This document shows, piece after piece, positions 55,764 to 64,000 of a stretch of 64,000 bases of DNA (positions within the stretch are counted from its first letter, which is position 1; each line of letters begins with the position of its first letter). The notes below the pieces were generated by a model, which was not told the origin of the DNA, ran no database searches, and saw only the letters and a list, made by a program, of their open reading frames with translations. The stretch lies in contig NZ_AZUK01000001.1 of the NCBI RefSeq assembly GCF_000527035.1, forward strand, positions 310,001 to 374,000, read 5' to 3'. This DNA comes from Tolumonas lignilytica. Lineage in GTDB: Bacteria > Pseudomonadota > Gammaproteobacteria > Enterobacterales > Aeromonadaceae. The translations under genes were made by a program, and so were the position numbers.

Positions 55764-57128
55764 TTACAGCTTCTGATCGCCTTTCAAGCCAATCGGGAAT
55801 TGCTTCAGGTAATCGTTTGGCTTGTGCCCGTCATAGGTGATGCCATCGATGAAGTGGTTGTCCGGCGCTTTGTAGCCAGTTTCTTTGGCAAAATCGGGGA
55901 AGTCGCTGGCTTTCATTTTGCCTTCCGCAATCAGCTCTTGTGCCGCTGCACGATAGATGCCCGGTTGATACACTTTTTTCGCGATCTCGGCATACCAGCT
56001 ATCCGGTTTGCCTTCCGGGATCTGGCCCCAGCGACGCATCTGGGTCAGATACCAAATTGCATCGGAGTAATAGGGATAGGTGGCGTTATGACGGAAGAAA
56101 ATGTTGAAGTCAGAAGCCGGGCGTTTATCGCCTTTCTCAAACTCAAAGGTGCCGGTCATGGAGTTGGCGATCACTTTGGCATCGGCACCGACATATTCCG
56201 GTTTCGCCAGCAGGTTTACAGCTTCCTGACGATTGGCGTTGTTGTTCTGATCCAGCCAGTAAGCGGCACGAATCAGCGCCATGATCAGATGAATGTGCGT
56301 GTTCGGGTATTTATCCGCCCAAGCTTTTGAAACACCGAATACCTTTTCCGGGTTGTCATGCCAGACATCATCATCGGTCACCACCGGGACACCGATACCC
56401 TTGAATACCGCCGCCTGATTCCACGGCTCACCCACGCAATAGCCGGAGATCGTGCCCGCTTCCAGTGTGGCTGGCATTTGTGGTGGCGGAGTCACTGACA
56501 GCAACACATCAGCCTGTAATTGCCCGGCGTTATCGCCTTTCTTCGGCGCATAGTAGCCGGGGTTCAGACCACCCGCGGCTAACCAATAACGTAACTCGTA
56601 GTTATGCGTGGAAACCGGGAAGACCATGCCCATATTGAAGGGCTTACCCTGATCTTTGTAAGACTTGATTACCGGCTTCAGCGCATCTGCCTTGATCGGA
56701 TGAACAATCTTACCGCTCGCATCTTTCGGCAGATTGGCCTTCATGGCATCCCAGACTGAGTTGGAAACAGTAATGGCATTGCCGTTCAGATCCATACTAA
56801 AGGCAGTCACCACATCGGCTTTGGTTCCAATGCCGATGGTTGCACCCAATGGCTGCCCTGCCAGCATATGCGCCCCATCCAGCTCACCATCAATGACACG
56901 ATCCAGTAACACTTTCCAGTTAGCCTGCGCCTCCAACGTGACGTACAGCCCTTCGTCTTCAAAATAACCTTTCTCATAGGCGACGGCCAAAGGGGCCATG
57001 TCAGTCAATTTGATAAAGCCGAGTTTCAGTTCTTCCTTCTCTGGCGCCCCTACTTTGGCCTGTGCCGAAGTAGACAACAGCACCGCACTGACCATCCAAG
57101 CTACTGCATTGTGTTTTAATTTGATCAT
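55764..57128 (-). CDS. nrtA: Nitrate ABC transporter, substrate-binding protein
   Basis: This roughly 454-residue protein with a signal peptide (cleavage after STSAQA) matches periplasmic NrtA/NasF nitrate binders. Typical segments are [56 protein letters not shown] and WDAMKANLP. The related regulator NasS lacks a signal peptide, so this is the transporter form. The ATG at 57128 has GGAG seven bases before it and lies just past the leader terminator. Confidence 0.94.
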   Translation of the reverse strand: MIKLKHNAVAWMVSAVLLSTSAQAKVGAPEKEELKLGFIKLTDMAPLAVAYEKGYFEDEGLYVTLEAQANWKVLLDRVIDGELDGAHMLAGQPLGATIGIGTKADVVTAFSMDLNGNAITVSNSVWDAMKANLPKDASGKIVHPIKADALKPVIKSYKDQGKPFNMGMVFPVSTHNYELRYWLAAGGLNPGYYAPKKGDNAGQLQADVLLSVTPPPQMPATLEAGTISGYCVGEPWNQAAVFKGIGVPVVTDDDVWHDNPEKVFGVSKAWADKYPNTHIHLIMALIRAAYWLDQNNNANRQEAVNLLAKPEYVGADAKVIANSMTGTFEFEKGDKRPASDFNIFFRHNATYPYYSDAIWYLTQMRRWGQIPEGKPDSWYAEIAKKVYQPGIYRAAAQELIAEGKMKASDFPDFAKETGYKAPDNHFIDGITYDGHKPNDYLKQFPIGLKGDQKL

Positions 57129-57135
57129 TCCATTG

Positions 57136-57378
57136 CTCCAAAAAAAACGCCTCACTGGTTAATTCCAGTGAGGCGTCATTGCCTGAGTTACCAAATTGTT
57201 GGAAAGCCGCCGTTGGCTGATCCGTTAACAAATTTGATACATTCAGCTTTCATGCCAATCTTCAAATTCATTAAAAGATGGCTTTTTTATGCATTTTTAA
57301 CCAATTTTGTAAAACTTTATGAGTCAAATCGGTGCATTCGCACCGGATCAGTCAACCAGCGTGGCGAGAATTCTGCGT
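57136..57378 (-). repeat. nasT-tail plus leader block, original copy at nrtA
   Basis: This is the source or sister copy of the block upstream of nirB (50413-50664). It includes the last codons of nasT, a GGTGC-GAAT-GCACC hairpin just past the stop, and the complete nrtA leader. The identity is highest in the leader and in the nasT tail. Confidence 0.85.
57140..57218 (-). promoter_or_regulatory. nrtA leader: ANTAR two-hairpin antitermination site and terminator
   Basis: The terminator (12-bp stem, 57147-57176) runs into eight Us and ends only about 12 bp before the nrtA start. Two ANTAR-type hairpins precede it: P1, AGCC-AACGGC-GGCT (57205-57218), and P2, AGGC-AATGAC-GCCT (57171-57184). Both hexaloops have A1 and G4. 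P2 shares bases with the terminator arm, so the two structures exclude each other. This is the architecture of the Klebsiella nasF leader. Confidence 0.87.
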
Positions 57379-57908
57379 GCCAGATCGGCCATCGACTGGT
57401 TGTTTTTCATGGCGGTGGAACGCATGACTTTGTAGGCCGTTTCTTCATCCAGCCCCTGAACCTTCATCAGACGCGCCTTGGCTTGCTGGATCAGCTTATT
57501 TTCTTCCAGACGTAACGTCAGATCGTCAACAGCCAATTGCTGTTTCCGCATGACGTCTTGTTGCAGACGGGCCTGTTTCAGCCAGCTTTCTACCGGTTCT
57601 TTCTCTTCCACCCGATGTGGCACCAGGGTAACCCCTGCCTCTAACAAGAGTTGTTGTTGATTTTCAGGCAAGTTTTCCATAAACAGCACCACCGGCAGCC
57701 CCTGACTGGCCAGTGTGGTCGCAATTAATCGCCATTCTGCGGGTAAGCGCCGGCAGTCGAGCATCGCGCCATTGATGCCGCCCGGCGGATGCATTGGGTC
57801 GATCTGTTTCACCAGAAAAGGCTCATGACCATAGCGACTCAATAACAAACCCAGGCGGTTTGCCTGGGCAATGTCATCGCTATAAATCAGGATCTTCGAA
57901 TAACTCAT
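57348..57908 (-). CDS. nasT: NasT-like ANTAR antiterminator
   Basis: This 186-residue RNA-binding regulator has a receiver-like N-terminus (about 1-115), a coiled-coil linker and a C-terminal ANTAR domain (about 125-182; LRLEENKLIQQAKARLMKVQGLDEETAYKVMRSTAMKNNQSMADLARRIL). An Asp is present at the acceptor position (MLDC), but the conserved receiver Lys is not evident. The length fits NasT rather than NasR, which has a nitrate-sensing NIT domain. NasT normally works with NasS; no nasS is in the window. Its probable targets are the three leaders in this cluster. Confidence 0.9.
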   Translation of the reverse strand: MSYSKILIYSDDIAQANRLGLLLSRYGHEPFLVKQIDPMHPPGGINGAMLDCRRLPAEWRLIATTLASQGLPVVLFMENLPENQQQLLLEAGVTLVPHRVEEKEPVESWLKQARLQQDVMRKQQLAVDDLTLRLEENKLIQQAKARLMKVQGLDEETAYKVMRSTAMKNNQSMADLARRILATLVD

Positions 57909-57929
57909 CCATGATTCCTAATAGAAGAT

Positions 57930-58691
57930 CTAGGCGACCGATTGCAGCAGTGTTTCGGCCATGTCACCTAACTCGGCACGCAACTGAACGACCTCACCCA
58001 TGATCATCAAAACCGGCGTTAACCCGGTTAAAGTATGGGCGGTTTGTTCCAGACACGCGAGTGTCGTGACTTCAACCCGTTGCTGACGTGTGGTGCCAGC
58101 TACCACCAGCGCCACCGGTAAATTTGCCGGTGCACCTGCCTGTAATAAGCCGCGACGCAATTCCGTTGCCCGCTCAAGCCCCATGTAAAAAACCAGTGTA
58201 CCACCACTTTTGACCAGACCACTCCAGCCGTGGAACTCGCCACCATCCTGCACATGCCCGGTCACCAGCGTCACCGAACGAGACAGGCCACGGTGCGTCA
58301 GTGGAATACCAGTCGCCGCCGAGCAACCAATCGCGGCGGTAATACCCGGCACAACATCAAATGGCACACCATTGGCCACCAGCAGTAAAGCTTCTTCACC
58401 GCCGCGGCCAAAGACATACGGATCGCCCCCTTTAAGACGCACAATCCGCTGATATTTCCCGGCCAGCGTCACCAGTAACTCCGAGATGGCTTCCTGTTTC
58501 AGGCTAGGCTCGCCACAACGCTTGCCCACATCGTAACGGGCCGCTGAGGCCGGGATCAGCGCCAAAATGTCTTCACTGACCAAGCGGTCATACACCACTA
58601 CGTCGGCTTGCTGAATACAACGCAATGCCTTGACGGTCAACAAATCCGGATCGCCGGGGCCCGCACCGACTAACGAAACAAATCCACTCAT
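57930..58691 (-). CDS. cobA: Uroporphyrinogen-III C-methyltransferase
   Basis: This 253-residue SAM-dependent methyltransferase makes precorrin-2, the precursor of the siroheme needed by NirB. It has the SUMT signatures VGAGPGDPDLLTVKALRCIQQADVVVYDRLV and RLKGGDPYVFGRGGEEA. It lacks the CysG dehydrogenase/ferrochelatase domain, which must be encoded elsewhere. The ATG at 58691 is eight bases from GGAG; a GTG 9 bp upstream is too close to it. Confidence 0.95.
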   Translation of the reverse strand: MSGFVSLVGAGPGDPDLLTVKALRCIQQADVVVYDRLVSEDILALIPASAARYDVGKRCGEPSLKQEAISELLVTLAGKYQRIVRLKGGDPYVFGRGGEEALLLVANGVPFDVVPGITAAIGCSAATGIPLTHRGLSRSVTLVTGHVQDGGEFHGWSGLVKSGGTLVFYMGLERATELRRGLLQAGAPANLPVALVVAGTTRQQRVEVTTLACLEQTAHTLTGLTPVLMIMGEVVQLRAELGDMAETLLQSVA

Positions 58692-58723
58692 TTGCCACAC
58701 TCCTCTGCTTCGTTCTTCGTCAT

Positions 58724-61342
58724 TTAAGCGTCGTTACTGCGGGTATGTTTATGAAGTAATTTCTTCAGTTCAACCACACACGTACCGCAATTGGTGCCGC
58801 AACGCAGCAAGCTCTGCAAGCCACTCAATTCCCCAATGCCCTGCTCACTGATCGCATCGACAATCTGTTTTTCGCTGACACGGAAGCAGGAGCAGATCAT
58901 CCTACTCTCGCCAGCCAAAGCCTGTTCTAGCGTGGTCGATAACGCCGTACTGTTCATCGGCAAGCCTAATAAACCAGCCAGTAAATCAATATTGACCTGC
59001 TGATGCGTAGTACTGACCATCAACAAACCAATGATGCGCCCCTGATTCAGTTTCACAGCCAGCCAGCCACCTTTCAGTGGTAGACGTAACCAGCGTCCCT
59101 GCTGGGCAATCTGGAACCAGACCTCTTCGGCCGTGCGGGTTTCATCGGTCAGACGACGACATTCGCCGGCATCCAGCGGACGACGCGCCCACCAGCTTAC
59201 GTCCAGTTCCGGATCATGCTGGCCGACCCACAAGCCATGCCATTTAACATTCACCGCCTCCGGCATCACTTCGGTTTGCTTGAACTGTGGCTGCCCCGAA
59301 ACCGCATCGGTCACCGGCGCCACCAGCCGGTTGACACCGGAGCAGGAGGAAAAATCATCCGACCAGTGCATCGGCATAAACGCTTCGCCATCCCGCAAGC
59401 CATCGTCGCGCCCCAACAACGTCATGACGGAACCCTGCAACGAGTTAATGCGGATCAGCGCACCTTCACTGAATCCGCTCGCCAGCAGAGTTTGCTGGTT
59501 CACATAGACCTTCGGCAGCGGTTCGGTTTCCATCAGTCGGGGTAAATGACCAGTACGGGTCATGGTATGCCACTGATCACGCAACCGACCGGTATTCAGT
59601 AACCAACTCCCCGCCTGCCGTTCTGCCTTGCGTTTCAGCACGGGTTCTTGTGGCACCACGGCCAGCAGATTGGCCTTGCCATTCGGGGTAGAAAAACGGC
59701 CATCAGCAAATAAGCGCTGACGGACACCACTTTCACCAGCCGGTAACGGCCATTGCCGTGGCGTGAACTGCTCGTATTCTTCATCGGTCATCGTCGCCAG
59801 CGAGGAAATATCAAATTGCCGACTGTAGTTTTCAAAACCGGAAAGTGCCGCATGTTCTCGGAAGATATCGACCGTATCGTGGTAGTTAAATGCCTCGGCG
59901 AAGCCCAGACGTTTACCCAGTTCCGCCATTGCCCACCAGTCGGGTTTGGCCTCACCGGGTGCCTGAGTAAATGCACGCTGGCGGGTGATGCAGCGTTCTG
60001 AGTTGGTCACCATGCCACCCCGCTCACCCCAACCCGCCGCAGGCAGCAATAGATCGGCAAACTGGGCAGTGTCGGTTTTCGGGGTCATTTCAGAAACCAC
60101 CAGAAATTCGCATTTTTCCAGCGCTTCGCGCACCATCACCGAATCTGGTAATGAGACTGCCGGGTTGGTCGCTACCACCCACAACGCACGGATCTTGCCA
60201 TTGCGCACCGCTTCAAACATATCCACCGCTTTTAAGCCCGGTTGACGGGCAATATTCGGCGCACTCCAGAAGCGGGCAACCCGATCGCAGTTTTCGTCGG
60301 TAAAGGTCATGTGCGAAGCCAGTTGTGTCGCCAGCCCCCCCACTTCGCGTCCGCCCATCGCATTCGGCTGGCCGGTCATCGAAAACGGAGACGCACCCGG
60401 TTTGCCAACCCGTCCGGTCAGCAGATGCGGATTAATTAGCGCATTGCCCTTGTCTGTCCCCTGATTGGACTGGTTGATCCCCTGACAAAACAGCGTCACC
60501 GCTTTTTCGTTCTCGCCAAACCAGCGATAGAATGTCTGTAACTCACTGACCGTGAGACCACATTTCTGCGCCACGTTCTCCAGCGTGTAGTCCGGTGTCA
60601 TCACCAGCGCATGCAGCTCACTGAAGCCGTTGACGTGATCTTCGATATAGGCGTTATCCACCAGATCATGTTCCAGCAGATAGCGGCTTAAGCCGTTAAA
60701 CAGCCAGACATCGCTGCCGGGGCGAACCGCCAGATGCAGATCGGCCTGCTCCGCCGTCATGGTCTTGCGAGGATCAATCACCACCATTTTCATGTCAGGA
60801 CGCCGCGCCCGCGCCTGCTGGATCCGGCGGAAGATGACCGGATGCGTCCATGCGGTATTGGCACCGGCAATGACCAGCAGATCGGTGATTTCCAGATCTT
60901 CGTAACAGCCGGGCACCACGTCTTCACCGAAAGCGCGACTGTGCGCCATGACAGCAGATGACATACACAGGCGCGAGTTGGTATCGATATTGGCAGCACC
61001 AATGAAGCCCTTCATCAGCTTATTGGCAATATAGTAATCTTCGGTGAGCAACTGGCCGGAAACATAAAAGGCCACCGATCCCGGGCCGGTTTCCGCGATG
61101 ATGCGGCTGAACTGAGCTGCCATTTCATCCAGCGCCTTATCCCAGCTCACCTGTTGCCGGTGCAAACGCGGGTACAGCAGACGATTCGGAAAAGCCAGCG
61201 TCTCCATCAAACTGCCGCCTTTGACACATAACGCCCCGCCATTCGCCGGGTGTTCCGTATCACCAGACAAGGTTTTGGCATCCTCTACGGTAATGCCGCA
61301 ACCGACTCCACAATAAGCGCAACTGGTATGAACGCGACTCAT
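58724..61342 (-). CDS. nasA: Assimilatory nitrate reductase catalytic subunit
   Basis: This 872-residue cytosolic molybdoenzyme binds bis-MGD and reduces nitrate to nitrite. The N-terminal [4Fe-4S] motif is CAYCGVGCGI with a later Cys in GALCVKGG. Further motifs include DTNSRLCMSSAVMA, the GQPNAMGGREVGGL active-site region and TVxR-type cofactor loops. A C-terminal BFD-like [2Fe-2S] domain (CSCFRVSEKQIVDAI, CGTNCGTCVVELKKLL) is fused, as in Klebsiella NasA. It heads the cluster and is followed by the methyltransferase and nasT. Confidence 0.95.
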   Translation of the reverse strand: MSRVHTSCAYCGVGCGITVEDAKTLSGDTEHPANGGALCVKGGSLMETLAFPNRLLYPRLHRQQVSWDKALDEMAAQFSRIIAETGPGSVAFYVSGQLLTEDYYIANKLMKGFIGAANIDTNSRLCMSSAVMAHSRAFGEDVVPGCYEDLEITDLLVIAGANTAWTHPVIFRRIQQARARRPDMKMVVIDPRKTMTAEQADLHLAVRPGSDVWLFNGLSRYLLEHDLVDNAYIEDHVNGFSELHALVMTPDYTLENVAQKCGLTVSELQTFYRWFGENEKAVTLFCQGINQSNQGTDKGNALINPHLLTGRVGKPGASPFSMTGQPNAMGGREVGGLATQLASHMTFTDENCDRVARFWSAPNIARQPGLKAVDMFEAVRNGKIRALWVVATNPAVSLPDSVMVREALEKCEFLVVSEMTPKTDTAQFADLLLPAAGWGERGGMVTNSERCITRQRAFTQAPGEAKPDWWAMAELGKRLGFAEAFNYHDTVDIFREHAALSGFENYSRQFDISSLATMTDEEYEQFTPRQWPLPAGESGVRQRLFADGRFSTPNGKANLLAVVPQEPVLKRKAERQAGSWLLNTGRLRDQWHTMTRTGHLPRLMETEPLPKVYVNQQTLLASGFSEGALIRINSLQGSVMTLLGRDDGLRDGEAFMPMHWSDDFSSCSGVNRLVAPVTDAVSGQPQFKQTEVMPEAVNVKWHGLWVGQHDPELDVSWWARRPLDAGECRRLTDETRTAEEVWFQIAQQGRWLRLPLKGGWLAVKLNQGRIIGLLMVSTTHQQVNIDLLAGLLGLPMNSTALSTTLEQALAGESRMICSCFRVSEKQIVDAISEQGIGELSGLQSLLRCGTNCGTCVVELKKLLHKHTRSNDA

Positions 61343-61359
61343 CCTTGCCTCTCAAAAAT

Positions 61360-61403
61360 AAAAAAACGTCCGGCCCCACGAGAGAGCACGGACGTCGATG
61401 TCC
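61360..61403 (-). promoter_or_regulatory. nasA leader: ANTAR-type hairpin overlapping a terminator
   Basis: A terminator (ACGTCCG with CGGACGT, 61366-61395, 16-nt apical part) runs into six Us plus a T-rich stretch about 20 bp before nasA. A hairpin, GGAC-ATCGAC-GTCC (61390-61403), uses its 5' arm and has the A1/G4 hexaloop. The sequence differs completely from the nirB/nrtA leaders, so this is an independent site, not a duplicate. No P1 hairpin is evident upstream. Confidence 0.72.
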
Positions 61404-61426
61404 CAAATCTAATTTAATATTTTTGA

Positions 61427-61442
61427 TACAAGTTTCATGCCC
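61427..61442 (-). promoter_or_regulatory. Weak sigma54-like element before the nasA leader
   Basis: On the minus strand GGGCAT-N5-TTGTA has the exact -24/-12 spacing of RpoN promoters but lacks the invariant -12 GC. Similar GGCATGAAA elements precede the nrtA (57242-57257) and nirB (50518-50533) leaders, with CTGAA at -12. Nitrogen control by NtrC would make sense; the matches are weak. The rest of 61404-61555 holds no gene. Confidence 0.3.
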
Positions 61443-61555
61443 GATTTAAACAATCTGATAACACTCGATTTTTCGGGGAAAAGGCGGAGAAACGCACCAT
61501 GATTGAACAACAAAAGAAACGAAGCGCACTAATAATGCTCATATTCGTGCACCGA

Positions 61556-61969
61556 TCAACTCTTCACACTCAGCGGACTCCACAACGCCAGCCAGCGTTC
61601 TGTTTTTTCTTCAGGGCTTAAACGCTGAGGCGATACCGATACGGCCGGTTGCAGCAAAGCCTTGTCGTCGAGTCGGGTCGCATTGACCGTACCGACGCGC
61701 ACACTGCCCTTGCTATAGGTCACGCACATGATCGTGGAACAGGTTGAGCAACTCAAAAAAGTCGCCTGATTGGAACCCTGCTGCAACGAATGCAGCGGCA
61801 CCCGGCTCTTTATTTCAATCACACCCTGCGGGTCAGAGAGATAAGCGGTCTGATGACGGGTACAGAAATCACAATCACAGGCTCTGGGGGCGTAATGACT
61901 CAGCTCCATCGGTAAAGAAATTGCCACTTCTGTGGCACCACAGTCACATTTTCCCAAATATGTGTTCAT
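61556..61969 (-). CDS. GFA-family zinc-binding protein
   Basis: This 137-residue protein has the Mss4-like GFA fold with cysteines in the expected places (GKCDCGATEV, CDCDFCTRHQ, LSCSTCSTIMC). The family includes glutathione-dependent formaldehyde-activating enzymes and many proteins of unknown role; function here cannot be assigned. It diverges from the glycosylase-like gene. Confidence 0.85.
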   Translation of the reverse strand: MNTYLGKCDCGATEVAISLPMELSHYAPRACDCDFCTRHQTAYLSDPQGVIEIKSRVPLHSLQQGSNQATFLSCSTCSTIMCVTYSKGSVRVGTVNATRLDDKALLQPAVSVSPQRLSPEEKTERWLALWSPLSVKS

Positions 61970-62050
61970 CGAATTCCCACTGAAAGTAGAGGTTCATAAC
62001 CGAATGCTCCACTATAGAATCAACACTACGATAAAAGAATCAAGAAAAGC

Positions 62051-62641
62051 ATGGCCTCTCTCGAATCACTGCTGACCCGTGTCCGCGCCTGTACCATCTG
62101 CTCCGAACAGTTACCGCTTGGCCCGCACCCAGTATTGCAGATCCATGAATCAGCGCAGATCCTGATCGTCGGACAAGCTCCGGGGCGCAAGGTGCACGAA
62201 ACCGGTATTCCCTTCAATGATGCCAGCGGTGACCGACTGCGCAGTTGGCTCGGCATTTCACGTGATGATTTTTACGATGAACAGAAAGTCGCCATTCTGC
62301 CGATGGGTTTCTGTTTTCCCGGAACCGGAAAATCGGGCGATCTGCCACCGCGCCCGGAATGTGCACAGGCCTGGCGCGCGGCTTTGTTGTCCTACCTCAA
62401 AAATATCAAGCTGACCCTGATTATTGGCCGCTATGCGATGGCTTATCACCTGCCGGATGAACAGAGCTCAGTGACAGAAGCCGTGCAATCCTGGCAGAAA
62501 TACTGGCCACAGCAGGTTCCTTTACCGCATCCCAGCCCGCGGAATAATCTCTGGCTTAAACGTAATCCCTGGTTTGAACAAACGTTGCTGCCCAGCCTTC
62601 AACAACAGGTGGCGAACATTCTTAACGATAAAGAGGTTTGA
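62051..62641 (+). CDS. Uracil-DNA glycosylase superfamily protein
   Basis: This 196-residue protein has the UDG-fold signatures: motif 1, LIVGQAPGRKVHETGIPFNDASGDRL, near residue 40, and motif 2, HPSPRN, near residue 165. Cysteines near the N-terminus (CTICSEQ) and in the centre (CFPG, PRPEC) could be cluster ligands as in family 4 enzymes, but the pattern is not the classical one. The UdgX insertion (KRRIH) is absent. Substrate specificity is unknown. Confidence 0.85.
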   Translation: MASLESLLTRVRACTICSEQLPLGPHPVLQIHESAQILIVGQAPGRKVHETGIPFNDASGDRLRSWLGISRDDFYDEQKVAILPMGFCFPGTGKSGDLPPRPECAQAWRAALLSYLKNIKLTLIIGRYAMAYHLPDEQSSVTEAVQSWQKYWPQQVPLPHPSPRNNLWLKRNPWFEQTLLPSLQQQVANILNDKEV

Positions 62642-62704
62642 AATGAAAGCAGCCGATTATGCACCGGCATGCCTGAGTCATAACTACCAGCAGGAAGAGA
62701 ATAA

Positions 62705-62737
62705 ATTACCGCAGCCACGCAATCTGACTGCGGTAAT
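62705..62737. terminator. Hairpin after the fieF-like gene
   Basis: A perfect 10-bp stem (ATTACCGCAG with CTGCGGTAAT, 13-nt loop) lies between the convergent glycosylase and CDF genes and has A/T runs on both sides. Confidence 0.7.
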
Positions 62738-62751
62738 TAGCGGTTATCCAA

Positions 62752-63672
62752 TCAGTTCGCTGATTTGATCTCGGCTGGGTCAACGTGCGTCATGACGTTT
62801 AATACTGGGTGCTGCGCTAAAACAGCCTTACGGGCCGCAACCGCAATATCGTGCCCTTCTTTGACTGACAATGTGCCATCAATTTCAAGATGCACATCGA
62901 CAACGATCAGATCGCCCATTTTGCGGGTTTTCAAATCATGAATGCCTGACACCCCAGTCGTGTTCAGCAACGTCGTTTTGATCTTATCTTCAGTCTCGGT
63001 ATCAGCCGCGCGATCCATCAGATCATGCAGCGAATCCCACATGAAGGAATAACCCATTTTCGCCACCATCAGGCCGACAATCAGTGCCGCCAGCGGGTCA
63101 AACAAGCCATAGCCCATCAGGTTACCAACGATACCGATTGCCACCACCAACGAAGATGCGGCATCAGAGCGAGCATGCCAGGCATTTGCCACCAGCATGC
63201 TGGAGCGGACACGTTTAGCGACTGCCAGCATGTAGCGGAACAGTAACTCCTTCATCACTAATGCCGTCAGCGCCACCCACAATGCGACAATCTGAACCTT
63301 GGCAATGGTTTCCGGATGCTGGATTTTATGAATCGCCGATCCCAGCATCCCCAATCCCACAGCCAGCAATAAGACACCTAATACCAGTGATGCGGCATTT
63401 TCATAACGATGATGGCCATAAGGATGATCGTCATCGGCTGCTTTTTTGCTTTTATGGTTTGCCAGCAAGACCACAAAGTCGGCCACCAAATCGGATAACG
63501 AGTGGATACCATCTGCAATCAGACCTTGAGAGCCGGAAATAAAACCAACAACGACTTGACCAGCCGTCAGCAGGCAGTTGACGAAAACGCTGACCCAGGT
63601 GCTTTTCTTTGCCGCTTGATAACGTTCCGATTGTTTATTGTCATGTTCATCAAACAGGATGTCTTTTTCCAT
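62752..63672 (-). CDS. fieF: Cation diffusion facilitator (FieF/ZitB-like metal exporter)
   Basis: This roughly 306-residue proton-coupled exporter has six membrane helices and a C-terminal cytoplasmic domain. The transport site reads HSLSD in helix 2 and HARSD in helix 5. The first ligand is His where FieF has Asp, which favours Zn or Cd. A DDDHPYGHHRYE loop follows helix 2. The ATG at 63672 gives the start MEKDILFDE; an in-frame TTG lies 15 bp earlier. The symbol marks the closest family and is not a specificity claim. Confidence 0.85.
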   Translation of the reverse strand: MEKDILFDEHDNKQSERYQAAKKSTWVSVFVNCLLTAGQVVVGFISGSQGLIADGIHSLSDLVADFVVLLANHKSKKAADDDHPYGHHRYENAASLVLGVLLLAVGLGMLGSAIHKIQHPETIAKVQIVALWVALTALVMKELLFRYMLAVAKRVRSSMLVANAWHARSDAASSLVVAIGIVGNLMGYGLFDPLAALIVGLMVAKMGYSFMWDSLHDLMDRAADTETEDKIKTTLLNTTGVSGIHDLKTRKMGDLIVVDVHLEIDGTLSVKEGHDIAVAARKAVLAQHPVLNVMTHVDPAEIKSAN

Positions 63673-63913
63673 ACGAGTGACCCGCAAAAAAGTTGATATG
63701 ACTAACGCGCATCGTTATTCACTTCGGAATTACTTCAGGATGGTGAGGGTTTAACGCAGAAATTACACCATTAGCCTCGGCCAGCGGTGCACTATCAGGG
63801 CAGGATGGCTAAGACTCTGAAGATAATCCAGTTTTAGGACTGGGATTTCTGTCCAAAGTAATAACCAATGATTTACATGACTATTTTCTTTGTTTACTCA
63901 CCGCCTGTAAACC

Positions 63914-64000
63914 TTATTTATCATGGCTGAGGAAGTTACGACGGAAATGCCATATGGCCGGCAGCAGTGAAACCACAACGATACCGAACACCAGCAAAGA
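63914..64000 (-). CDS. C-terminal end of a DedA-like membrane protein (partial)
   Basis: Twenty-eight codons before a TAA at 63914-63916 read as a hydrophobic helix followed by a basic tail (SLLVFGIVVVSLLPAIWHFRR). This resembles the C-terminal end of DedA/VTT-domain inner-membrane proteins. The rest lies beyond the window. Identification rests on one helix and is tentative. The stretch 63673-63913 upstream of fieF shows no gene. Confidence 0.5.
   Translation of the reverse strand, partial: SLLVFGIVVVSLLPAIWHFRRNFLSHDK

Noticed and set aside
57325-57344. NtrC enhancer site at the GGTGC-GAAT-GCACC dyad
   Set aside because: The half-sites point the wrong way compared with TGCAC-N7-GTGCA; it is more likely a hairpin after the nasT stop.
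62643-62768. A 41-codon frame (starting MKAADYAPA) between the glycosylase and CDF genes
   Set aside because: It runs through the terminator hairpin and into the 3' end of the CDF gene and has only a weak ribosome site.

Overview
The window is one continuous piece of a gammaproteobacterial chromosome of roughly 50% GC. The clues are the pheS-rplT-rpmI-infC-thrS order, a his operon hisGDCBHAFI with a histidine-rich leader peptide, rplY, dgkA, gpmA with a Fur box, and moaABCDE-type cofactor genes. An Aeromonadales member such as Tolumonas is my best guess. That is an inference from gene content; no rRNA or other taxonomic marker lies in the window.

Layout. 1-4.2 kb, minus strand: translation genes (pheS partial, rplT, rpmI, infC, thrS). 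infC starts at a rare AUA codon, and the thrS leader carries two hairpins whose 7-nt loops spell threonine anticodons. 4.2-7.2 kb, minus: rplY, dgkA, btuD, btuC and a small His/Gln-rich ORF. 7.3-14.7 kb, plus: the complete his operon with leader peptide, attenuator and final terminator. 14.8-18.9 kb: a REC-REC-GGDEF protein, gpmA, an EamA exporter and an AraC regulator. 19-23.8 kb: a MarR-controlled tripartite multidrug efflux operon. 23.9-28.4 kb: mntH, a MerR-type regulator facing a Zn/Cd/Pb P-type ATPase across a classic 19-bp-spacer promoter, and a GNAT protein.

28.4-37.1 kb looks like an anaerobic C4-dicarboxylate module. It holds a class I fumarase and a DASS transporter behind a perfect FNR box, then divergently a three-domain flavin fumarate/enoate reductase, its likely flavin transferase ApbE, and an orphan CitB/DcuR-type response regulator. 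37.3-40.7 kb is an AT-rich, foreign-looking pair: a secreted protein and a large M23-like plus GH19/lysozyme-like cell-wall hydrolase. It resembles a type VI secretion effector-immunity pair without any secretion genes nearby. A dienelactone hydrolase follows.

41.8-61.4 kb, all minus strand, is a nitrate assimilation block together with the molybdenum cofactor genes its reductase needs. It holds moaA-mobA-moaB-moaC-moaD-moaE behind a candidate Moco riboswitch, moeB, moeA, nirD, nirB, a PP2C phosphatase/Ser-Thr kinase, a NarK-type transporter, nrtD/nrtB/nrtA, a NasT-like ANTAR antiterminator, a uroporphyrinogen-III methyltransferase (siroheme) and the assimilatory nitrate reductase. The leaders of nirB, nrtA and nasA each hold an intrinsic terminator whose 5' arm overlaps a small hairpin with the A1/G4 hexaloop expected for ANTAR binding, so nitrate-dependent antitermination probably controls three separate points. 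The nirB and nrtA leaders are a ~250-bp duplication that also copied the 3' end of nasT. Two oppositely oriented 66-bp structured repeats with unrelated but self-complementary arms lie between moaA and moeB. 61.5-64 kb: a GFA-fold protein, a uracil-DNA-glycosylase-like protein, a CDF metal exporter and the end of a DedA-like gene.

The strongest candidates for something new are the triple ANTAR leader system with its duplication fossil, the covarying-arm repeats (one of which supplies the stop codon of moeB), and the orphan effector-immunity-like pair. All motif, fold and structure calls were made by eye.
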